Below are positions 62,846-64,000 of a stretch of DNA of 64,000 nt, piece after piece. Source of the stretch: Leptolyngbya sp. NIES-3755 (GTDB lineage Bacteria > Cyanobacteriota > Cyanobacteriia > Leptolyngbyales > Leptolyngbyaceae); NCBI GenBank assembly GCA_001548435.1, contig AP017308.1, positions 5,837,030 through 5,901,029 of the forward strand. The letters are read 5' to 3'. The number at the start of each line of letters is the position of its first letter. Position 1 is the first letter of the stretch. The position numbers were made by a program, and so were the translations under genes. Under the pieces are notes generated by a model, which did no database searches, had not been told where the DNA came from, and saw only the letters and a program-made list of their open reading frames with translations.

Positions 62846-63286
62846 TTAATTGAGCCAGCCGACTTCGGGAACTCTTGACCGTTGTGTGAGGTTCCAAACC
62901 TTATCCACAAAACTATTTAGATTCACGGGCTTGAGTAAATAGGCTTCAGTATTGAATTTGGACTGTTGGGTAAATTCTGCGATCGAACAAGTTGAAGTAA
63001 TCAAGATCGGGATGATGCTGCCATGTTTAAGCGCAAGATATTTAGCTCGACGAATGAGTGGATACACCCCTTCGCCCAGAAATCTCATTTCACAGATCAA
63101 AACTCCAGGCATCAATCTGTTGAGTGAAGCTAATCCATCCTTGACCGAACTCGTTGTCGTTACTCGCGCCCCACAGCTTTCAAGCACAAAAGCATACAAA
63201 TCTCTGTTGTCTCGATCGTTCTCTACAATCAGAATCTGGACATTTTTGAGAATTTCAGGGTTTAGAAGTTTGTTCGAGTTCAACAT
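62846..63286 (-). CDS. Receiver-like protein with Glu in place of the phospho-Asp
   Basis: 146 aa with the CheY fold: ILIVENDRDNRDLY at the acidic start, LICEMRF at the phospho site and LLKPVN with Lys119. The acceptor is Glu66 instead of Asp, and the acidic pair is Glu22-Asn23. It cannot be phosphorylated in the normal way and may be locked in an active-like state. It lies just upstream of the PII-like gene. Confidence 0.85.
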   Translation of the reverse strand: MLNSNKLLNPEILKNVQILIVENDRDNRDLYAFVLESCGARVTTTSSVKDGLASLNRLMPGVLICEMRFLGEGVYPLIRRAKYLALKHGSIIPILITSTCSIAEFTQQSKFNTEAYLLKPVNLNSFVDKVWNLTQRSRVPEVGWLN

Positions 63287-63419
63287 AATAAAAGTCTCGC
63301 AGAAAACACAACATCGCTTTTCAGATCTAAATGAGTGATGCTTGACTTTTCAGTTGAATTGATGAATTACGAAACAAGTCGTTACCTGAGCCTCTACAAA
63401 GGACAGATGAAGCACCAAC

Positions 63420-63905
63420 TCACAGTAGTCCAGCAATCAAGTAGTCAAAATAAGCACCGACTTCCCTTGCTTCTTCTGATGACATGAGTGAAGTCGTCAT
63501 TGCTTTCATAGCACGAACGCTCTCAGCAACGCCCTCAAGCGGTGTACCGAGGGAATTGTACATCTGGCGTACTCCAATCAATCCAATGCCCTCAAGCGGG
63601 GTCGCTTCTCCAGCCGCAACGCTATAAGTGACTAAGCGCAGGTAGTAATCCATATCTCGCAGGCAGGTTGCGGTCATTTCCTCACCATAAGCGTTACCGC
63701 CAGGAGAGACTAAATTGGGACGACGCTGAAACAATTGACTCGCGGCTTGTTTAACAATGCGATCGCGGCTTTCAGTTAAAGTTTTGACCAATCGTAATCG
63801 TCGATCGCTGCTCATCATAAAGCCTTTGATCTGCTCCATTTCTCCCGGCGTAAGATAGCGGCACTCTGCATCTGCATTCACGATTAATTTCTGAATCACA
63901 CTCAT
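63420..63905 (-). CDS. Allophycocyanin alpha-like subunit (ApcA paralogue)
   Basis: 161 aa phycobiliprotein with bilin-binding Cys81 in [12 protein letters not shown] and [10 protein letters not shown] ahead of it. It is closer to the alpha subunit of allophycocyanin than to ApcD or ApcB. Divergent spots against ordinary ApcA include [14 protein letters not shown], Cys15 and the end FDYLIAGLL. There is no apcB, apcC or apcE beside it, so it may be an alternative subunit for a special core. Confidence 0.88.
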   Translation of the reverse strand: MSVIQKLIVNADAECRYLTPGEMEQIKGFMMSSDRRLRLVKTLTESRDRIVKQAASQLFQRRPNLVSPGGNAYGEEMTATCLRDMDYYLRLVTYSVAAGEATPLEGIGLIGVRQMYNSLGTPLEGVAESVRAMKAMTTSLMSSEEAREVGAYFDYLIAGLL

Positions 63906-64000
63906 GATTGAATTCCTTTTCTTTTACCCCCACCTTGACACAGTGATGTTTGATTTCATGTCTGTGTTGTTTGATTTCGATGCAATTCATTCCCCTTGCC

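Noticed and set aside
62929-63338. Plus-strand ORF overlapping the pseudo-receiver
   Set aside because: Shadow frame of a gene with clear receiver fold; no independent support.
1-64000. CRISPR array or tRNA gene
   Set aside because: No regularly spaced direct repeats of CRISPR length and no cloverleaf with a T-loop GGTTCGA-type block were found on either strand.

Overview
The window is chromosomal DNA from a cyanobacterium. Direct signs are an allophycocyanin subunit, an NblA-like phycobilisome degradation adaptor, the NblS/Hik33 sensor kinase, a high-light-inducible protein, a plant-type D-glycerate kinase, and the very frequent octamer GCGATCGC (HIP1) inside genes. The style of the intergenic repeats and the gene set suggest a filamentous Leptolyngbya-like lineage, but that is inference. 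I found no rRNA, tRNA, CRISPR array or prophage.

Layout. 0-36 kb is mostly core metabolism and envelope genes in short, mixed-strand units: M23 peptidase, Hlip, ilvE, a Ser/Thr kinase overlapping bioD, a MazEF-type toxin-antitoxin pair, glycerate and FGGY kinases, a divergent ExoD / lipid-kinase pair in which both proteins carry the same HMA-like domain, a deacetylase-phosphodiesterase lipoprotein whose stop codon was made by a 321-bp MITE, a divergent pair of a Cdc48-like AAA protein and a double-headed ArsA/Get3-like ATPase, a tandem 6-carboxytetrahydropterin synthase, argC, ribBA, nblS-purD, a fluoride channel and a ferritin-like protein. 36.9-43 kb is a decay zone. It holds a frameshifted aspartic protease, a toxin-tip/immunity-like pair ending in an attC-like hairpin, a truncated MFS gene, and an ssu (sulfonate) locus with an intact binding protein, an ATPase lacking signature and Walker B, a stub permease and a collapsed histidine kinase.

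46.9-59.8 kb looks like one envelope-stress regulon and is the most interesting part. A minus-strand operon encodes three small proteins that share an LTPxQ-like motif, an ABC-2 exporter, a MacA-like adaptor, a MacB-like permease without its ATPase, and a TolC protein. Next to it are a glycine-zipper surface protein, an ECF sigma factor overlapping an anti-sigma protein whose periplasmic part looks like LptA/OstA, a lone MacB/LolD-type ATPase, a tautomerase and a NarL/LiaRS-type two-component pair. Three copies of a 70-75 bp array built on the palindrome GGACTNNAGTCC, with nearly the same internal spacing, sit before the small-protein/exporter operon, before the glycine-zipper gene and before the histidine kinase gene. 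They are the best candidate operators of this system. The regulator that binds them is inferred, not shown.

59.8-64 kb holds a dead UGT-type glycosyltransferase, a 3'-truncated IS1-family element with its frameshift heptamer, a 34-codon Lys-rich gene, a broken pentapeptide-repeat gene, and then a light/nutrient group: NblA-like, fasciclin, PII-like, a receiver protein with the phospho-Asp replaced by Glu, and a divergent ApcA-like subunit.
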